Shown here: piece by piece, positions 1 to 8,629 of the stretch | How the letters are laid out: each line of letters begins with the position of its first letter | How positions within the stretch are numbered: the stretch's first letter is position 1 | NCBI RefSeq assembly: GCF_028649475.1 | Contig: NZ_JAQSIP010000011.1 | Location: 1 to 64,000, forward strand | DNA from: Curvibacter cyanobacteriorum | GTDB lineage: Bacteria > Pseudomonadota > Gammaproteobacteria > Burkholderiales > Burkholderiaceae_C | Direction of reading: 5' to 3' | Length of the DNA: 64,000 nucleotides | Made by a program: the position numbers and the translations under genes | Notes under the pieces: generated by a model | Database searches by the model: none | What the model was told of the DNA's origin: nothing | The model's input: only the letters and a program-made list of their open reading frames with translations

Positions 1-234
1 AGCGTAGTGGCGGTTGGCCGTTTCGTACTCAACGTGAGCGGTGTTGATGGTAATGCCGCGGGCCTTTTCTTCGGGCGCTGCGTCGATCTGGTCGTAAGCC
101 TTGGCTTCGCCGCCGAACTTGGCCGCCAGAACGGTTGCGATCGCAGCCGTCAGCGTGGTCTTGCCGTGGTCAACGTGACCGATGGTGCCGACATTCACGT
201 GCGGCTTGGTACGTTCAAACTTGCCTTTTGCCAT
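1..234 (-). CDS. tuf: Elongation factor Tu, N-terminal 78 residues (runs off left edge)
   Basis: This is the GTPase that delivers aminoacyl-tRNA to the ribosome in the cytoplasm. The visible part holds the G1 P-loop GHVDHGKT (residues 19-26) and the switch I stretch with RGITI (59-63), so identity is certain. The start is the ATG after a CGGAG Shine-Dalgarno sequence eight bases upstream. It is the last gene of a leftward transcript that begins with tRNA-Tyr, tRNA-Gly and tRNA-Thr, the same arrangement as tufB in enterobacteria. Most of the G domain and domains 2 and 3 lie outside the window. Whether a second tuf copy exists cannot be seen here. Confidence 0.98.
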   Translation of the reverse strand, partial: MAKGKFERTKPHVNVGTIGHVDHGKTTLTAAIATVLAAKFGGEAKAYDQIDAAPEEKARGITINTAHVEYETANRHYA

Positions 235-313
235 TTTTTCGACTCCGAAAAAAAATACCTAAATCAACACAACAAGGGTCAAAGCGCCTCCTGACAGGAG
301 GCGCAAAAGAACG

Positions 314-389
<76 letters not shown>

Positions 390-443
390 TCTGAAATCTG
401 TCCAGCAGACTTCAAAAAAAACTCTCTCAACTCGAACCGACTG

Positions 444-517
444 TGGAGCGGGAGACGGGAATCGAACCCGCGTCATTAGCTTGGAAGGCTAGGGTTCTAC
501 CATTGAACTACTCCCGC
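444..517 (-). tRNA. glyT: tRNA-Gly (anticodon TCC)
   Basis: Reads leftward. The 74 nt form a cloverleaf with acceptor GCGGGAG/CTCCCGC, discriminator T and encoded CCA. The anticodon loop CTTCCAA gives TCC, reading GGA and GGG glycine codons. It is the second tRNA in the operon, 54 bases upstream of tRNA-Thr. Confidence 0.97.
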
Positions 518-591
518 CAAAGCAATGACAAGACAGTTCAAGGCATCACCTCGCGCAGCATTCCGGTCGCCACACACATCAATTCTCTCGC

Positions 592-677
592 TGGTGGAGG
601 AGGCTGGATTCGAACCAGCGTAGGCGTTAGCCAACAGATTTACAGTCTGCCCCCTTTAGCCACTCGGGCACCCCTCC
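592..677 (-). tRNA. tyrU: tRNA-Tyr (anticodon GTA)
   Basis: Reads leftward. It is a class II tRNA of 86 nt with a long variable arm, acceptor GGAGGGG/CCTCCTC and encoded CCA. The anticodon stem-loop CAGACTGTAAATCTG gives GTA. It is the first gene of the tRNA-tuf transcript, beginning 12 bases downstream of a perfect TATAAT box. Confidence 0.97.
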
Positions 678-689
678 GGCGAATCTCGA

Positions 690-718
690 ATTATAGCACA
701 AATTTTTTGGTCTGCACT
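690..718 (-). promoter_or_regulatory. Promoter of the tRNA-tuf operon
   Basis: On the minus strand a consensus -10 TATAAT (690-695) lies 12 bases before the 5' end of tRNA-Tyr, which fits transcription starting a few bases before the mature tRNA. At 17-bp spacing the -35 position reads AGTGCA (713-718), a poor match. An A/T-rich stretch overlaps and precedes it (to about 770) and could act as an UP element, as at other stable-RNA promoters. The -10 is seen directly; the -35 and UP roles are inferred. Confidence 0.75.
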
Positions 719-867
719 AAATTTTTCGAGTCACAAACTTCCGAAAAGAATTTGTGAGACCGCTATTATGACCCGGATTTCGAGCGCTTGAGGCTTCGCG
801 TACAGTTTTTTCAACTTCACGCACATCTTTTTATGCTGCACCGCACAAATCGTGTCAGCATGGGCCG

Positions 868-1938
868 ATGACCACTCCCCTGCCCAGCCCCCGACCCAAG
901 CCCCTGAGTTTAGCGCTGCAAGGGGGCGGCACCCACGGCGCCTTCACTTGGGGCGTGTTGGACCGCCTGCTGCAAGAGGATGGCCTGGTGCTGGACTCGG
1001 TGAGCGGCGCCAGCGCCGGGGCCGTCAACGCCGTGGCCCTGGCCCATGGCCTCCACGGCACACCGACCGGGCAGGCACCGTCCGCCGAGCACCGACAGGC
1101 GGCCCGTCAAACCCTGCGGCGGATCTGGGAGGGGGTGGCCCAGTTGGGCTCGCTCGGGGGACTGACCCAAGGGCTGGCCCAATGGATGCTCGGGTGCTGG
1201 ACACCCCCGCCCCACCCACTGGGCGCCCCGATGCTGCAGAGCATGCAGAGTGCGCTGGCGCCCTGGTGGTCGCCGGCCCAAATGAACCCGCTGGACTTCA
1301 ATCCCCTGCGCCGCCTGCTGGAGCAGGAAATCGACTTCGAGCGCCTGCAAGGTGCCGATGCCCTGCGGGTGCATGTCTCGGCGACCCAGGTGAACACCGG
1401 CCGGGCCGAGGTCTTCAGCGGGCCGCGCCTGAACCTGGCGGCAGTGCTGGCGTCGACTTGCCTGCCAACGGTGTTCCAGGCGGTGGAGATCGACGGCCAA
1501 CCCTACTGGGACGGCGGATACGCCGCCAACCCGGCCCTGCGCCCACTGATCCGGGAAGGCTCGGCTTGCGACATCCTGGTGGTGCAGATCAACCCGTCAC
1601 AGCGCCGTGCAGCCCCCCAGAACCAGACGGACATCGTGGACCGCATCGGGGAGCTGGGCTTCAACGCCAGCCTGCTCGCCCAGTGGCAAGGCATTGAATT
1701 TGTGAACCGCCTGATCGACCGCGGGCAACTGCGCGAGGGCCACGGCTACAAGCGCTTGCACCTGCACCGCATCGAGGGCGGCGAAGCGCTGGAGGCGCTG
1801 CCGGCGGCCAGCAAAATGGCCGCCGATGGGGCGTTGATTGGCCACCTGTTCACACTCGGCGAGCAAGCGGCCACGCGCTGGCTGGCCTCCCCGGCCGCGG
1901 CTCGCTTCAGCGCCAGGCCCGCCGACACGGCCCCGTGA
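868..1938 (+). CDS. Patatin-like phospholipase family protein
   Basis: A 356-residue serine acyl hydrolase of the patatin/RssA type. The oxyanion-hole loop QGGGTHGAF is at residues 18-26. The nucleophile elbow GASAG has Ser49, and the catalytic aspartate is in DGG (Asp215); together these form the family's Ser-Asp dyad. There is no signal peptide or transmembrane segment, so it is probably cytoplasmic or loosely membrane associated, acting on acyl lipids; the substrate cannot be read from sequence. The start ATG has no strong ribosome site. The gene stands alone between the divergent tRNA-tuf promoter and the convergent ung gene, whose end is 10 bases away. Confidence 0.9.
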   Translation: MTTPLPSPRPKPLSLALQGGGTHGAFTWGVLDRLLQEDGLVLDSVSGASAGAVNAVALAHGLHGTPTGQAPSAEHRQAARQTLRRIWEGVAQLGSLGGLTQGLAQWMLGCWTPPPHPLGAPMLQSMQSALAPWWSPAQMNPLDFNPLRRLLEQEIDFERLQGADALRVHVSATQVNTGRAEVFSGPRLNLAAVLASTCLPTVFQAVEIDGQPYWDGGYAANPALRPLIREGSACDILVVQINPSQRRAAPQNQTDIVDRIGELGFNASLLAQWQGIEFVNRLIDRGQLREGHGYKRLHLHRIEGGEALEALPAASKMAADGALIGHLFTLGEQAATRWLASPAAARFSARPADTAP

Positions 1939-1948
1939 CGCCGCGGCC

Positions 1949-2743
1949 TCAGGCCAGCGGCCCTGCCCCGGGGCCTGGCGACGCCGCCGCCTGGGCTTGC
2001 TGGTCACGCCAGGCCCGGGCCTGCGAAAAGTGCCCGCAGCCGATGAACGGCAAAGGCGGGCGCAAGGCCGATAGCGGCGAAGGGTGGTTGGCCGTCAGCA
2101 CCAGGTGACGCTCGGCGTCGATCATCGGGCGCTTGCTTTGCGCATGGGCGCCCCACAGCATGAACACCACCGGGCGGGGCCCCTCGGCCACACGGCGAAT
2201 CACGGCGTCCGTCAGCCCCTCCCAACCGCGCCCTGCGTGGCTGGCGGGCTGTCCCTCCTCGACCGTCAGGCAGGTGTTGAGCAACAAAACCCCTTGGCGC
2301 GCCCAGGCAGCCAGACTCCCCCCAGGCACAGGAAAAGCCGGGAACGGCGTTCCCAGGTCACGCTGAAGCTCTTTGAAGATGTTGCGCAAGGACGGCGGCA
2401 GGGGCACACCGGGCGCCACCGAAAAAGCCAAGCCCTCGGCCTGATGGCGCCCGTGGTAAGGGTCCTGCCCGAGGATCACCACGCGCACCTGCTCGGGAGG
2501 CGTCAGTTGCAAGGCCCGCAGCGGCTGCGGCGGGAACACGACCGCCCCCTGCTCGAGGCGTTGCTGCAAGAAAGCCAGCAGGCGCTGCCCCTGCGGCTCG
2601 GCAAAAAAGCCATCGACCAAGCCCTGCCAGCTGGGCGCAACGGGCCACTGCTGCGGGTCGGCGCTGAGCAACTGGTCGGGCGCAGGCGCAGCGCTCAGAC
2701 CGTCCAAGGCCCCGGTGTCGAGGTCCGCTTGCGGGCGTGGCAT
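1949..2743 (-). CDS. ung: Uracil-DNA glycosylase
   Basis: Family 1 uracil-DNA glycosylase, 264 residues, which excises uracil from DNA to start base excision repair. The water-activating motif GQDPYHG is at residues 92-98 (catalytic Asp94) and the second motif HPSPLSA at 220-226 carries the catalytic His220. The N-terminal 35 residues and the C-terminal Ala/Pro/Gly-rich tail are extensions beyond the usual core. It follows trpC by only 15 bases on the same strand, so it is probably the last cistron of the trp operon. The repair function has no clear link to tryptophan synthesis. Confidence 0.97.
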   Translation of the reverse strand: MPRPQADLDTGALDGLSAAPAPDQLLSADPQQWPVAPSWQGLVDGFFAEPQGQRLLAFLQQRLEQGAVVFPPQPLRALQLTPPEQVRVVILGQDPYHGRHQAEGLAFSVAPGVPLPPSLRNIFKELQRDLGTPFPAFPVPGGSLAAWARQGVLLLNTCLTVEEGQPASHAGRGWEGLTDAVIRRVAEGPRPVVFMLWGAHAQSKRPMIDAERHLVLTANHPSPLSALRPPLPFIGCGHFSQARAWRDQQAQAAASPGPGAGPLA

Positions 2744-2758
2744 GGCGGGCTCCGCGGC

Positions 2759-3547
2759 TCAGGCGAACAGGCGCGCCAGGGCCTCACCGGGCTCGGGCGC
2801 ACGCATGAAGGCCTCGCCCACCAGGAAGGCATGCACCCCGGCTTCGCGCATGCGGGCCACATCGGCGGGGGCCAGGATGCCGGACTCAGTGACCAGCAGG
2901 CGGTCCGAGGGCACCTCCGCCAGCATGCCCAGGGTGGTGTCCAGGGTCACTTCAAACGTGCGCAGGTTGCGGTTGTTGATGCCGACCAGCGGCGTCTTCA
3001 GGCGCAGCGCGCGCTCGAGTTCGGCGCGGTCGTGCACTTCGACCAGCACGGCCATGTCAAGGCTGCGGGCGATGGCCTCGAAGTCGGCCATCTGAGCGTC
3101 GTCCAGGCAGGCGGCGATCAGCAAGATGGCGTCCGCGCCCATGGCCCGGGCCTCGTAGACCTGGTAGGCGTCGATCAGAAAGTCCTTGCGCAGCACGGGC
3201 AGCGGGCACGAGGCGCGGGCCTGCTTGAGGTAGTCCACCCCGCCCTGGAAAAACTGCTTGTCGGTCAGCACCGACAGGCAGGCCGCGCCATGCTCGGCGT
3301 AGCTCTGGGCGATGTCGGCGGGAATGAAGTCGGCCCGCAACACGCCCTTGGACGGGCTGGCCTTCTTGATCTCGGCGATCACCGCGGCCTGGCCGGCGCC
3401 GATCTTCTGGCGCAAGGCGCCAGCGAAATCGCGCGTCAGCACGCGGCTTTCGGCGTCGGCGCGCATGGCCGCGAGCGGCATCTTCTTGAGGCTGGCGGCG
3501 AGTTCTTCGCGCTTCACGGCCACGATTTTGTTGAGAATGTCACTCAT
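2759..3547 (-). CDS. trpC: Indole-3-glycerol phosphate synthase
   Basis: A 262-residue (beta/alpha)8-barrel enzyme that converts CdRP (1-(2-carboxyphenylamino)-1-deoxyribulose 5-phosphate) to indole-3-glycerol phosphate, the fourth step of the tryptophan branch. Visible family signatures are [10 protein letters not shown] (residues 59-68, catalytic lysine) and VLRKDFLID (118-126). It is monofunctional, not fused to TrpF, as usual in betaproteobacteria. Its ATG overlaps the end of the upstream 45-residue membrane peptide by 8 bases, which suggests translational coupling. It belongs to the operon trpL-trpE-trpG-exporter-trpD-peptide-trpC-ung. Confidence 0.97.
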   Translation of the reverse strand: MSDILNKIVAVKREELAASLKKMPLAAMRADAESRVLTRDFAGALRQKIGAGQAAVIAEIKKASPSKGVLRADFIPADIAQSYAEHGAACLSVLTDKQFFQGGVDYLKQARASCPLPVLRKDFLIDAYQVYEARAMGADAILLIAACLDDAQMADFEAIARSLDMAVLVEVHDRAELERALRLKTPLVGINNRNLRTFEVTLDTTLGMLAEVPSDRLLVTESGILAPADVARMREAGVHAFLVGEAFMRAPEPGEALARLFA

Positions 3548-3677
3548 GGTCTTGCGGGCTTCTGGAGCCGTTTTTCAAAATTTTCACAAACACCCGGTGC
3601 ATGACCACGCCCAGACCCAGAAACAGCGCTGAAACACCCAGCGCGATCCAGGTGGCGGGGTCGTGCCACAGGCTCAT
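3540..3677 (-). CDS. Small 45-residue single-pass membrane protein between trpD and trpC
   Basis: A short open frame fills the gap between trpD and trpC. It starts with an ATG two bases after the trpD stop codon and its TGA overlaps the trpC start by 8 bases. The peptide begins [10 protein letters not shown] and has one hydrophobic helix at about residues 11-27 ([17 protein letters not shown]). A positively charged tail with Lys32, Lys35 and Arg39 follows, so the N terminus probably faces out. I recognise no family. Tight packing on both sides argues that it is translated; its function is unknown. It could simply couple trpD and trpC translation. Confidence 0.65.
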   Translation of the reverse strand: MSLWHDPATWIALGVSALFLGLGVVMHRVFVKILKNGSRSPQDHE

Positions 3678-3679
3678 GC

Positions 3680-4732
3680 TCAGGCCCCTGCCGGGGTCAG
3701 GGCCTGGCTCGACGCCACCAGCGCCGACAGGCGCTGCTTGGCGGCCCCGCTGGCCAAGGCGGCGCGCGCCAACGCGATGCCGTCGGCCATGCTGGGCGCC
3801 ACATTGGCGGCGTACAGCGCCACGCCCGCGTTGAGCAGGACGATGTCCCGCGCCGGGCGCACCGTCGGGTCGTCGCTGTTGTCCAGCACCGACAGCAGCA
3901 GATCACGCGATTGTTCGGGCGTGTCCACGCGCAGCGCCCGGTTGCTGGCCATGGACAGGCCAAAGTCCTCGGGGTGGATCTCGTACTCACGCACCTCGCC
4001 GTTGCGCAGCTCACCGACCAGGGTCGACGCGCCCAGGCTGACTTCGTCCATGCCGTCGCGGCCGTAGACCACCACGGCGTGGTCCGCGCCCAGGCGCTGC
4101 AGGGCGCGCACCTGGATGCCGACCAGGTCGGAGTGGAACACCCCCATCAGGATGTTGGGGGCGCTGGCCGGGTTGGTCAGCGGGCCCAGGATGTTGAAGA
4201 TGGTGCGCACGCCGAGTTCCTTGCGCACCGCGGCCACGTTCTTCATGGCCGGGTGGTGGTTGGGCGCGAACATGAAGCCGATGCCGGTCTGCTCAATGCA
4301 GCGCGCAATCGCCTCGGGGGGCAGGTTGATGTTGACCCCCAGGGCCTCCAGCACGTCGGCGCTACCGGACTTGCTGGACACACTGCGGCCGCCATGCTTG
4401 CTGACTTTGGCGCCCGCGGCGGCGGCCACGAACATCGAGCAGGTGCTGATGTTGAAGGTGTGCGACCCGTCGCCGCCGGTGCCCACAATGTCCACCAGGT
4501 GGGTCTTGTCGGCCACATGCACCTTGGTCGAGAACTCACGCATGACCTGGGCCGCGGCGGTGATCTCGCCGATGGTTTCCTTCTTGACGCGCAAGCCGGT
4601 GATCAGGGCCGCGGTCATGACCGGCGACAGCTCGCCGCTCATGATCAGGCGCACGATCTTGAGCATCTCGTCATGGAAGATCTCGCGGTGTTCGATGGTG
4701 CGCTGCAGCGCTTCCTGCGGGGTGATCGGCAT
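3680..4732 (-). CDS. trpD: Anthranilate phosphoribosyltransferase
   Basis: A 350-residue enzyme joining anthranilate to PRPP in the second committed step of tryptophan synthesis. The PRPP-binding GTGGDG loop is at residues 84-89 and the anthranilate/PRPP region [15 protein letters not shown] at 112-126. The start chosen is the ATG seven bases after GGAGA; an in-frame TTG 21 bases upstream is possible but has no better ribosome site. It is encoded separately from trpG. The LysE-type exporter gene lies 36 bases upstream and the small membrane peptide follows directly. Confidence 0.97.
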   Translation of the reverse strand: MPITPQEALQRTIEHREIFHDEMLKIVRLIMSGELSPVMTAALITGLRVKKETIGEITAAAQVMREFSTKVHVADKTHLVDIVGTGGDGSHTFNISTCSMFVAAAAGAKVSKHGGRSVSSKSGSADVLEALGVNINLPPEAIARCIEQTGIGFMFAPNHHPAMKNVAAVRKELGVRTIFNILGPLTNPASAPNILMGVFHSDLVGIQVRALQRLGADHAVVVYGRDGMDEVSLGASTLVGELRNGEVREYEIHPEDFGLSMASNRALRVDTPEQSRDLLLSVLDNSDDPTVRPARDIVLLNAGVALYAANVAPSMADGIALARAALASGAAKQRLSALVASSQALTPAGA

Positions 4733-4768
4733 ACAAAAGTCTCCAGTATTCAAATGGGGCCGCAGCGC

Positions 4769-5428
4769 TCAGGGCGCCGGGCGATCCGACAAAGCCAGTT
4801 TCAAACCAAAGCCAATGAACAGCGCACCGGCCACCCGGTCCAGCACCTGAAGACGCTGCTGCACCACGCCCACCCGCTTGGCCATCCAGGTGGCCACCAG
4901 GGCCCAGCCCGCGTTGACGGGCATGGCGTTCACATTGAACAGGGTCCCCAACAGCACAAAGGCCAGCGCCTTGTTCTCGGTGCCTGGCGCGATGAATTGC
5001 GGCACGAAGGCCAAAAAGAACAAGGCCACCTTGGGGTTGAGCACATTGGTCCAGAAACCACCCAGGAACACCTTGCGCAGCGGCAGCGCGGCCACCGCCA
5101 GCGCCGCGGCGTCCGGGGCCGCGGCCAGCGCCGTCCCCGAGGGGCGGGCCAACAGCATGCGCACGCCCATCCAAAGCAGGTAGGCCGCACCGGCCCACTT
5201 GAGCAGCGTGAACGCGGTGGCCGAGGCCGAGAGCAAGGCCCCCACCCCGACGGCGGCCGCGGCAATGTGCACAAAGCAGCCCGCGGTGATGCCCAGCCCC
5301 GCCACCAGCCCGGCGCGCAGGCCCGACTTGAGCGAGTGGGACACGATGTAGAGCACATCAGGCCCAGGCGTCAGGTTGAGCAACCAACCCGCCGCCATGA
5401 ACAGCCAGAGGGTGCTCAGGTCCATCAT
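4769..5428 (-). CDS. LysE/RhtB family amino-acid exporter embedded in the trp operon
   Basis: A 219-residue inner-membrane protein of the LysE/RhtB translocator family. The N-terminal family signature [12 protein letters not shown] (residues 18-29) and about six hydrophobic segments with no signal peptide are visible. Members export amino acids or their analogues using the proton gradient. The gene overlaps the end of trpG by four bases (ATGA type), and trpD follows 36 bases later, so it must be cotranscribed with tryptophan genes. That placement suggests export of tryptophan, anthranilate or another aromatic intermediate when the pathway is active. The substrate is inferred from position only. 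Confidence 0.88.
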   Translation of the reverse strand: MMDLSTLWLFMAAGWLLNLTPGPDVLYIVSHSLKSGLRAGLVAGLGITAGCFVHIAAAAVGVGALLSASATAFTLLKWAGAAYLLWMGVRMLLARPSGTALAAAPDAAALAVAALPLRKVFLGGFWTNVLNPKVALFFLAFVPQFIAPGTENKALAFVLLGTLFNVNAMPVNAGWALVATWMAKRVGVVQQRLQVLDRVAGALFIGFGLKLALSDRPAP

Positions 5429-6006
5429 GGGCGCACCAGGAAGTTCTTCAGCATGGCGTGGCCATGCTCGGTCAGGATGGACTCGGGGTGGAACTGCACC
5501 CCTTCGATGTCCAGCGTGCGGTGGCGCACCCCCATGATTTCACCGTCGTCGGTCCAGGCGGTGACCTTCAGATCGGCCGGGCAGCTGCTGCGCTCGATCG
5601 CCAGCGAGTGGTAGCGATTGACCGTGAACTGCTCAGGCAGGCCCGCGAACACGCCCTCCTGGGTGGTGGTGATGACGCTGGTCTTGCCGTGCATCAGTTG
5701 CTGCGCCCGGACGATCTTGCCGCCCAGCGCGGCCCCAATCGCCTGGTGCCCCAGGCACACGCCCAAGATGGGCAGTCGGCCGGCGAAGTGCTGGATGGCC
5801 GCGACCGAAATGCCCGCCTCGGCCGGCGAGCAGGGGCCGGGCGAGATCACCAGGCGGTCGGGCGCGCGCGCCGCAATGCCCTCCAAGGTGATTTCATCGT
5901 TGCGGAAAACCTCGACTTCAGCGCCCAACTCACCGAAATACTGCACGATGTTGAAGGTGAACGAGTCGTAGTTGTCCACCATGAGGAGTTTGATCTTTTG
6001 CGTCAT
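5425..6006 (-). CDS. trpG: Anthranilate synthase, glutamine amidotransferase subunit
   Basis: A 193-residue class I glutamine amidotransferase that supplies ammonia to TrpE. The catalytic triad is visible as Cys84 in GVCLGHQ, His173 and Glu175 in QFHPES. The N terminus [16 protein letters not shown] is typical. I chose the ATG eight bases after GGAG. A GTG nine bases upstream would overlap the trpE stop and is an alternative. It may also serve aminodeoxychorismate synthase if no separate pabA exists; that cannot be judged here. Its stop overlaps the start of the exporter gene. Confidence 0.96.
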   Translation of the reverse strand: MTQKIKLLMVDNYDSFTFNIVQYFGELGAEVEVFRNDEITLEGIAARAPDRLVISPGPCSPAEAGISVAAIQHFAGRLPILGVCLGHQAIGAALGGKIVRAQQLMHGKTSVITTTQEGVFAGLPEQFTVNRYHSLAIERSSCPADLKVTAWTDDGEIMGVRHRTLDIEGVQFHPESILTEHGHAMLKNFLVRP

Positions 6007-6011
6007 GGCGT

Positions 6012-7523
6012 TCACTCCAAGCCTTCTTCAACGAGTTCGGCGGCGCGCAACAGGGCGCGGGCCTTGTGTTCGGTTTCTCTCCATTCCATCTCGGGCACCG
6101 AGTCGGCCACCACACCGGCGGCGGCCTGCACGTACAGCATCTGGTCCTTGATGATGCCGGTGCGGATGGCGATGGCCACGTCCATGTCGCCGGCGTAGCT
6201 GATGTAGCCACAGGCGCCACCGTAGAGGCCCCGCTTGGTGGGCTCGAGCTGGTCGATCAGCTCCATGGCATGCACCTTGGGGGCGCCGGTCAGGGTGCCG
6301 GCCGGGAAGGTGGCCTTGAGCACATCAATGGCATCCATGCCGTCGAGCAAGGTGCCTTCGACGTTGCTCACGATGTGCATCACATGGCTGTAGCGCTCGA
6401 CCGCGAAAGCCTCGGTCACCTTGACGCTGCCAGTCTTGGCGATGCGGCCGATGTCGTTGCGCGCCAGGTCGATCAGCATCACATGCTCGGCCCGCTCCTT
6501 GGGGTCGTTGATCAGCTCGACCTCGGTGGCCTTGTCCTTGTCGGGCGTGGCGCCGCGTGGGCGGGTGCCGGCCAGCGGGCGGATCGTCACCTTCTGCTCA
6601 ACCACACCGTCGGTCTCGACACGCTCCTGGCGCACCAGGATCTCGGGCGAGGCCCCCACCACATGGAAATCACCGAAGTGGTAGTAGTACATGTAGGGCG
6701 AGGGGTTGAGCGAACGCAGCGCACGGTACAGCGACAGCGGGCTCTCGGTGTAGCGCTTCTTGATGCGCTGACCCACCTGCACCTGCATGAAGTCACCCGC
6801 GGCGATGAGCTCCTTGGCGCGGTCGACCGCCGCCAGGTAGTCGGCCTTGGCAAAGTCACGCTCGGCCGGGTAGCTCTGGGTGGCTTTGACCACCGGCGCG
6901 CTGACCGAGTACTTGAGCTGCTCCTTGAGGTCGCGCAGGCGCTTCTTGGCGTTGGCGAAGGCCTCGGGCGTGGCCGGGTCGGCGTAGACGATCAGGTAGA
7001 GCTTGCCCGACAGGTTGTCGATGACCGCCAGCTCTTCGCACTGCAGCAACAGGATGTCGGGCGTGCCCAGGGTGTCGGGCGGGCAGGTTTTTTCGAGCTT
7101 GCGCTCGACGTAGCGCACCGCGTCGTAGCCAAAGTAGCCCGCCAGGCCACCGCAAAAGCGCGGCAGCCCGGGGCGCAAGGCGACCTTGAAACGCTTTTGG
7201 TAGCTGGCAATGAAGTCCAGCGGATTGCCCTGAGCGGTCTCGACGACCACGCCATCGCGCACCACCTCGGTCTTGGCCTGGTCGCCAAAACCACTGGCCC
7301 GCACCAGGGTGCGCGCCGGCAGCCCGATGAAGCTGTAGCGACCAAAGCGCTCACCGCCCACCACCGACTCCAGCAAGAAGCTGAGTTTGCCGCCGTCGCG
7401 CGAATGCGCCAGCTTCAGGTACAGGGACAGGGGGGTTTCCAGGTCGGCAAACGCCTCGGCAATGAGGGGAATGCGGTTGTAGCCTTGCAAGGCAAGGCTT
7501 TTGAATTCAAGTTCGGTGATCAC
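6012..7523 (-). CDS. trpE: Anthranilate synthase, chorismate-binding subunit
   Basis: A 503-residue enzyme converting chorismate and ammonia to anthranilate, the first committed step of tryptophan synthesis. The N-terminal LLES motif (residues 50-53) is the feedback site where tryptophan binds. The C-terminal half carries the chorismate-binding signature with [15 protein letters not shown] and GGACGYI. The start codon is GTG, nine bases after GGAGG. It is the first structural gene of the operon and lies downstream of a leader peptide and attenuator. It is therefore probably controlled both by feedback inhibition and by transcription attenuation. Confidence 0.97.
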   Translation of the reverse strand: MITELEFKSLALQGYNRIPLIAEAFADLETPLSLYLKLAHSRDGGKLSFLLESVVGGERFGRYSFIGLPARTLVRASGFGDQAKTEVVRDGVVVETAQGNPLDFIASYQKRFKVALRPGLPRFCGGLAGYFGYDAVRYVERKLEKTCPPDTLGTPDILLLQCEELAVIDNLSGKLYLIVYADPATPEAFANAKKRLRDLKEQLKYSVSAPVVKATQSYPAERDFAKADYLAAVDRAKELIAAGDFMQVQVGQRIKKRYTESPLSLYRALRSLNPSPYMYYYHFGDFHVVGASPEILVRQERVETDGVVEQKVTIRPLAGTRPRGATPDKDKATEVELINDPKERAEHVMLIDLARNDIGRIAKTGSVKVTEAFAVERYSHVMHIVSNVEGTLLDGMDAIDVLKATFPAGTLTGAPKVHAMELIDQLEPTKRGLYGGACGYISYAGDMDVAIAIRTGIIKDQMLYVQAAAGVVADSVPEMEWRETEHKARALLRAAELVEEGLE

Positions 7524-7544
7524 GGCAAAGAGCCTCCAGCTCAG

Positions 7545-7631
7545 GCGGCACCGCAGTTCAAAGGAAAGGTGCCGCGTTCATTCAAATGGACCCAGACAAA
7601 GGGCCCCCGGGCGCATGCCGGCGCTGCCCGG
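7545..7631 (-). promoter_or_regulatory. Candidate trp attenuator hairpins
   Basis: Between the leader peptide and trpE the minus-strand RNA can form several stems. CTGGCGC, which overlaps the second Trp codon (7664-7670), pairs with GCGCCGG (7618-7624). CCGGGC (7626-7631) pairs with GCCCGG (7607-7612). GGGCCC (7601-7606) pairs with GGGTCC (7588-7593) and is followed by ATTTG. A further eight-pair stem joins 7568-7575 with 7545-7552 just before the trpE ribosome site. A ribosome stalled at the Trp codons would block the first stem and free the second. The second and third stems abut rather than overlap, and the U run is weak, so the switching scheme is inferred. Confidence 0.6.
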
Positions 7632-7639
7632 ACATGCTG

Positions 7640-7723
7640 TCAGTGGTGCACGTGAACAGGCTTGCGCCAGGGCCAGGCTCCCCGGTCGCTGCAACCTGTG
7701 ATGAAAGTGCGGTGAATGAACAT
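7640..7723 (-). CDS. trpL: trp operon leader peptide (27 residues, Trp-Pro-Trp)
   Basis: A short open frame 117 bases upstream of trpE that encodes a 27-residue peptide starting MFIHRTFITG. It contains two tryptophan codons separated by one proline codon (W17 P18 W19, codons at 7673-7675 and 7667-7669). Such a Trp-rich miniature peptide ahead of trpE is the sensor in ribosome-mediated attenuation: scarcity of charged tRNA-Trp stalls the ribosome there. The predicted transcription start is close to the ATG, so the leader mRNA may be leaderless. The frame could be coincidental, but Trp is rare and position and downstream hairpins fit well. Confidence 0.7.
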   Translation of the reverse strand: MFIHRTFITGCSDRGAWPWRKPVHVHH

Positions 7724-7730
7724 CGCGTGC

Positions 7731-7759
7731 AGTGTAGCAAACCTGGCCGGCCGGCCCAA
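7731..7759 (-). promoter_or_regulatory. Candidate trp operon promoter
   Basis: On the minus strand TTGGGC (7754-7759) and TACACT (7731-7736) are spaced by 17 bp and match the sigma-70 boxes at three and four positions. Transcription would begin about at the first base of the leader-peptide ATG. No promoter box is obviously better in the 200 bases between this operon and the divergent gene at 7941. Confidence 0.45.
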
Positions 7760-7940
7760 GCCAAGCTGCCACCGCCCGACTCGGCGGCGCCACACGCCGA
7801 GCCCCCCGGTCACCCAAGAGACCCCCAGCCCCATCGAAAACCCTGTTGCACAACCCCGCGGCCTGACCGCAGACTTGGCACACAAGCAAGCCCGTGGGCC
7901 CCGTCCCACCTCCTGGCCAGACAAGAGCCGCGACGACAGC

Positions 7941-8537
7941 ATGACCTTCCAACGCCGAATTTTTCCTGTGACCCTGGCTTGCCTGCTGAGCCTGCCCCTG
8001 CTGGCGGGCGCGGCGCCCCAGACCCTGCAGGGCGTGACCTTCAACGACCCCATCAGCGTGCAGGGCCAGTCCCTGCAACTCAATGGCGCCGGCGTTCGCT
8101 ACAAAGCGGTCTTCAAGGTCTATGCCATGGGTCTGTACCTGAGCCAGCCGGCCGCCAGCACCGACGCCGTGCTCAGCGCCCCCGGGGCCAAGCGCATCAG
8201 CATCACGATGTTGCGCGACATTGACGCCAATGAACTCGGCAAGCTGTTCACCCGGGGCGTCGAGGACAACGCGCCCAAGGGCGAGATGTCACGCCTGGTG
8301 CCCGGCCTGATCCGCATGGGCGAGGTGTTTGCCGAACTCAAGAAACTGCACACCGGCGACACCTTCACGGTCGACTGGCTGCCCGACACCGGCACGGTGC
8401 TGACCGTGCGTGGCCAGGTTCAGGGTGCGCCCTTCCGCGAGCCTGAATTTTTCAACGCCTTGCTGCGCATCTGGCTGGGCCAGGTGCCCGCGGATGGCAA
8501 ACTCAAGGACGCCCTGCTGGGTCAGGGCAGAAGCTGA
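7941..8537 (+). CDS. Exported chalcone-isomerase-like domain protein
   Basis: A 198-residue protein with a clear signal peptide (hydrophobic residues 9-24 ending AGAA). The mature part resembles the bacterial chalcone isomerase-like domain: the [17 protein letters not shown] segment and the later RMGEVFAEL and [10 protein letters not shown] stretches are typical. Bacterial members are periplasmic proteins of unknown role and should not be assumed to have flavonoid isomerase activity. The start is the ATG at the signal peptide; earlier in-frame ATGs would give a long, unlikely extension. It is divergent from the trp operon and upstream of two chemoreceptor genes, with 92 bases between. Confidence 0.82.
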   Translation: MTFQRRIFPVTLACLLSLPLLAGAAPQTLQGVTFNDPISVQGQSLQLNGAGVRYKAVFKVYAMGLYLSQPAASTDAVLSAPGAKRISITMLRDIDANELGKLFTRGVEDNAPKGEMSRLVPGLIRMGEVFAELKKLHTGDTFTVDWLPDTGTVLTVRGQVQGAPFREPEFFNALLRIWLGQVPADGKLKDALLGQGRS

Positions 8538-8629
8538 GCCATGTCAACACCTGTCCCCAGTGCTTTTTGCAAGATGGCGGCCCCGGTCGCCCCCGCCCCT
8601 GTCCTTTTCCTTCACCGCCCCACCCTGCC

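Noticed and set aside
2084-3604. Plus-strand open frame across ung and trpC
   Set aside because: Both opposite-strand genes have all family motifs; this frame has none.
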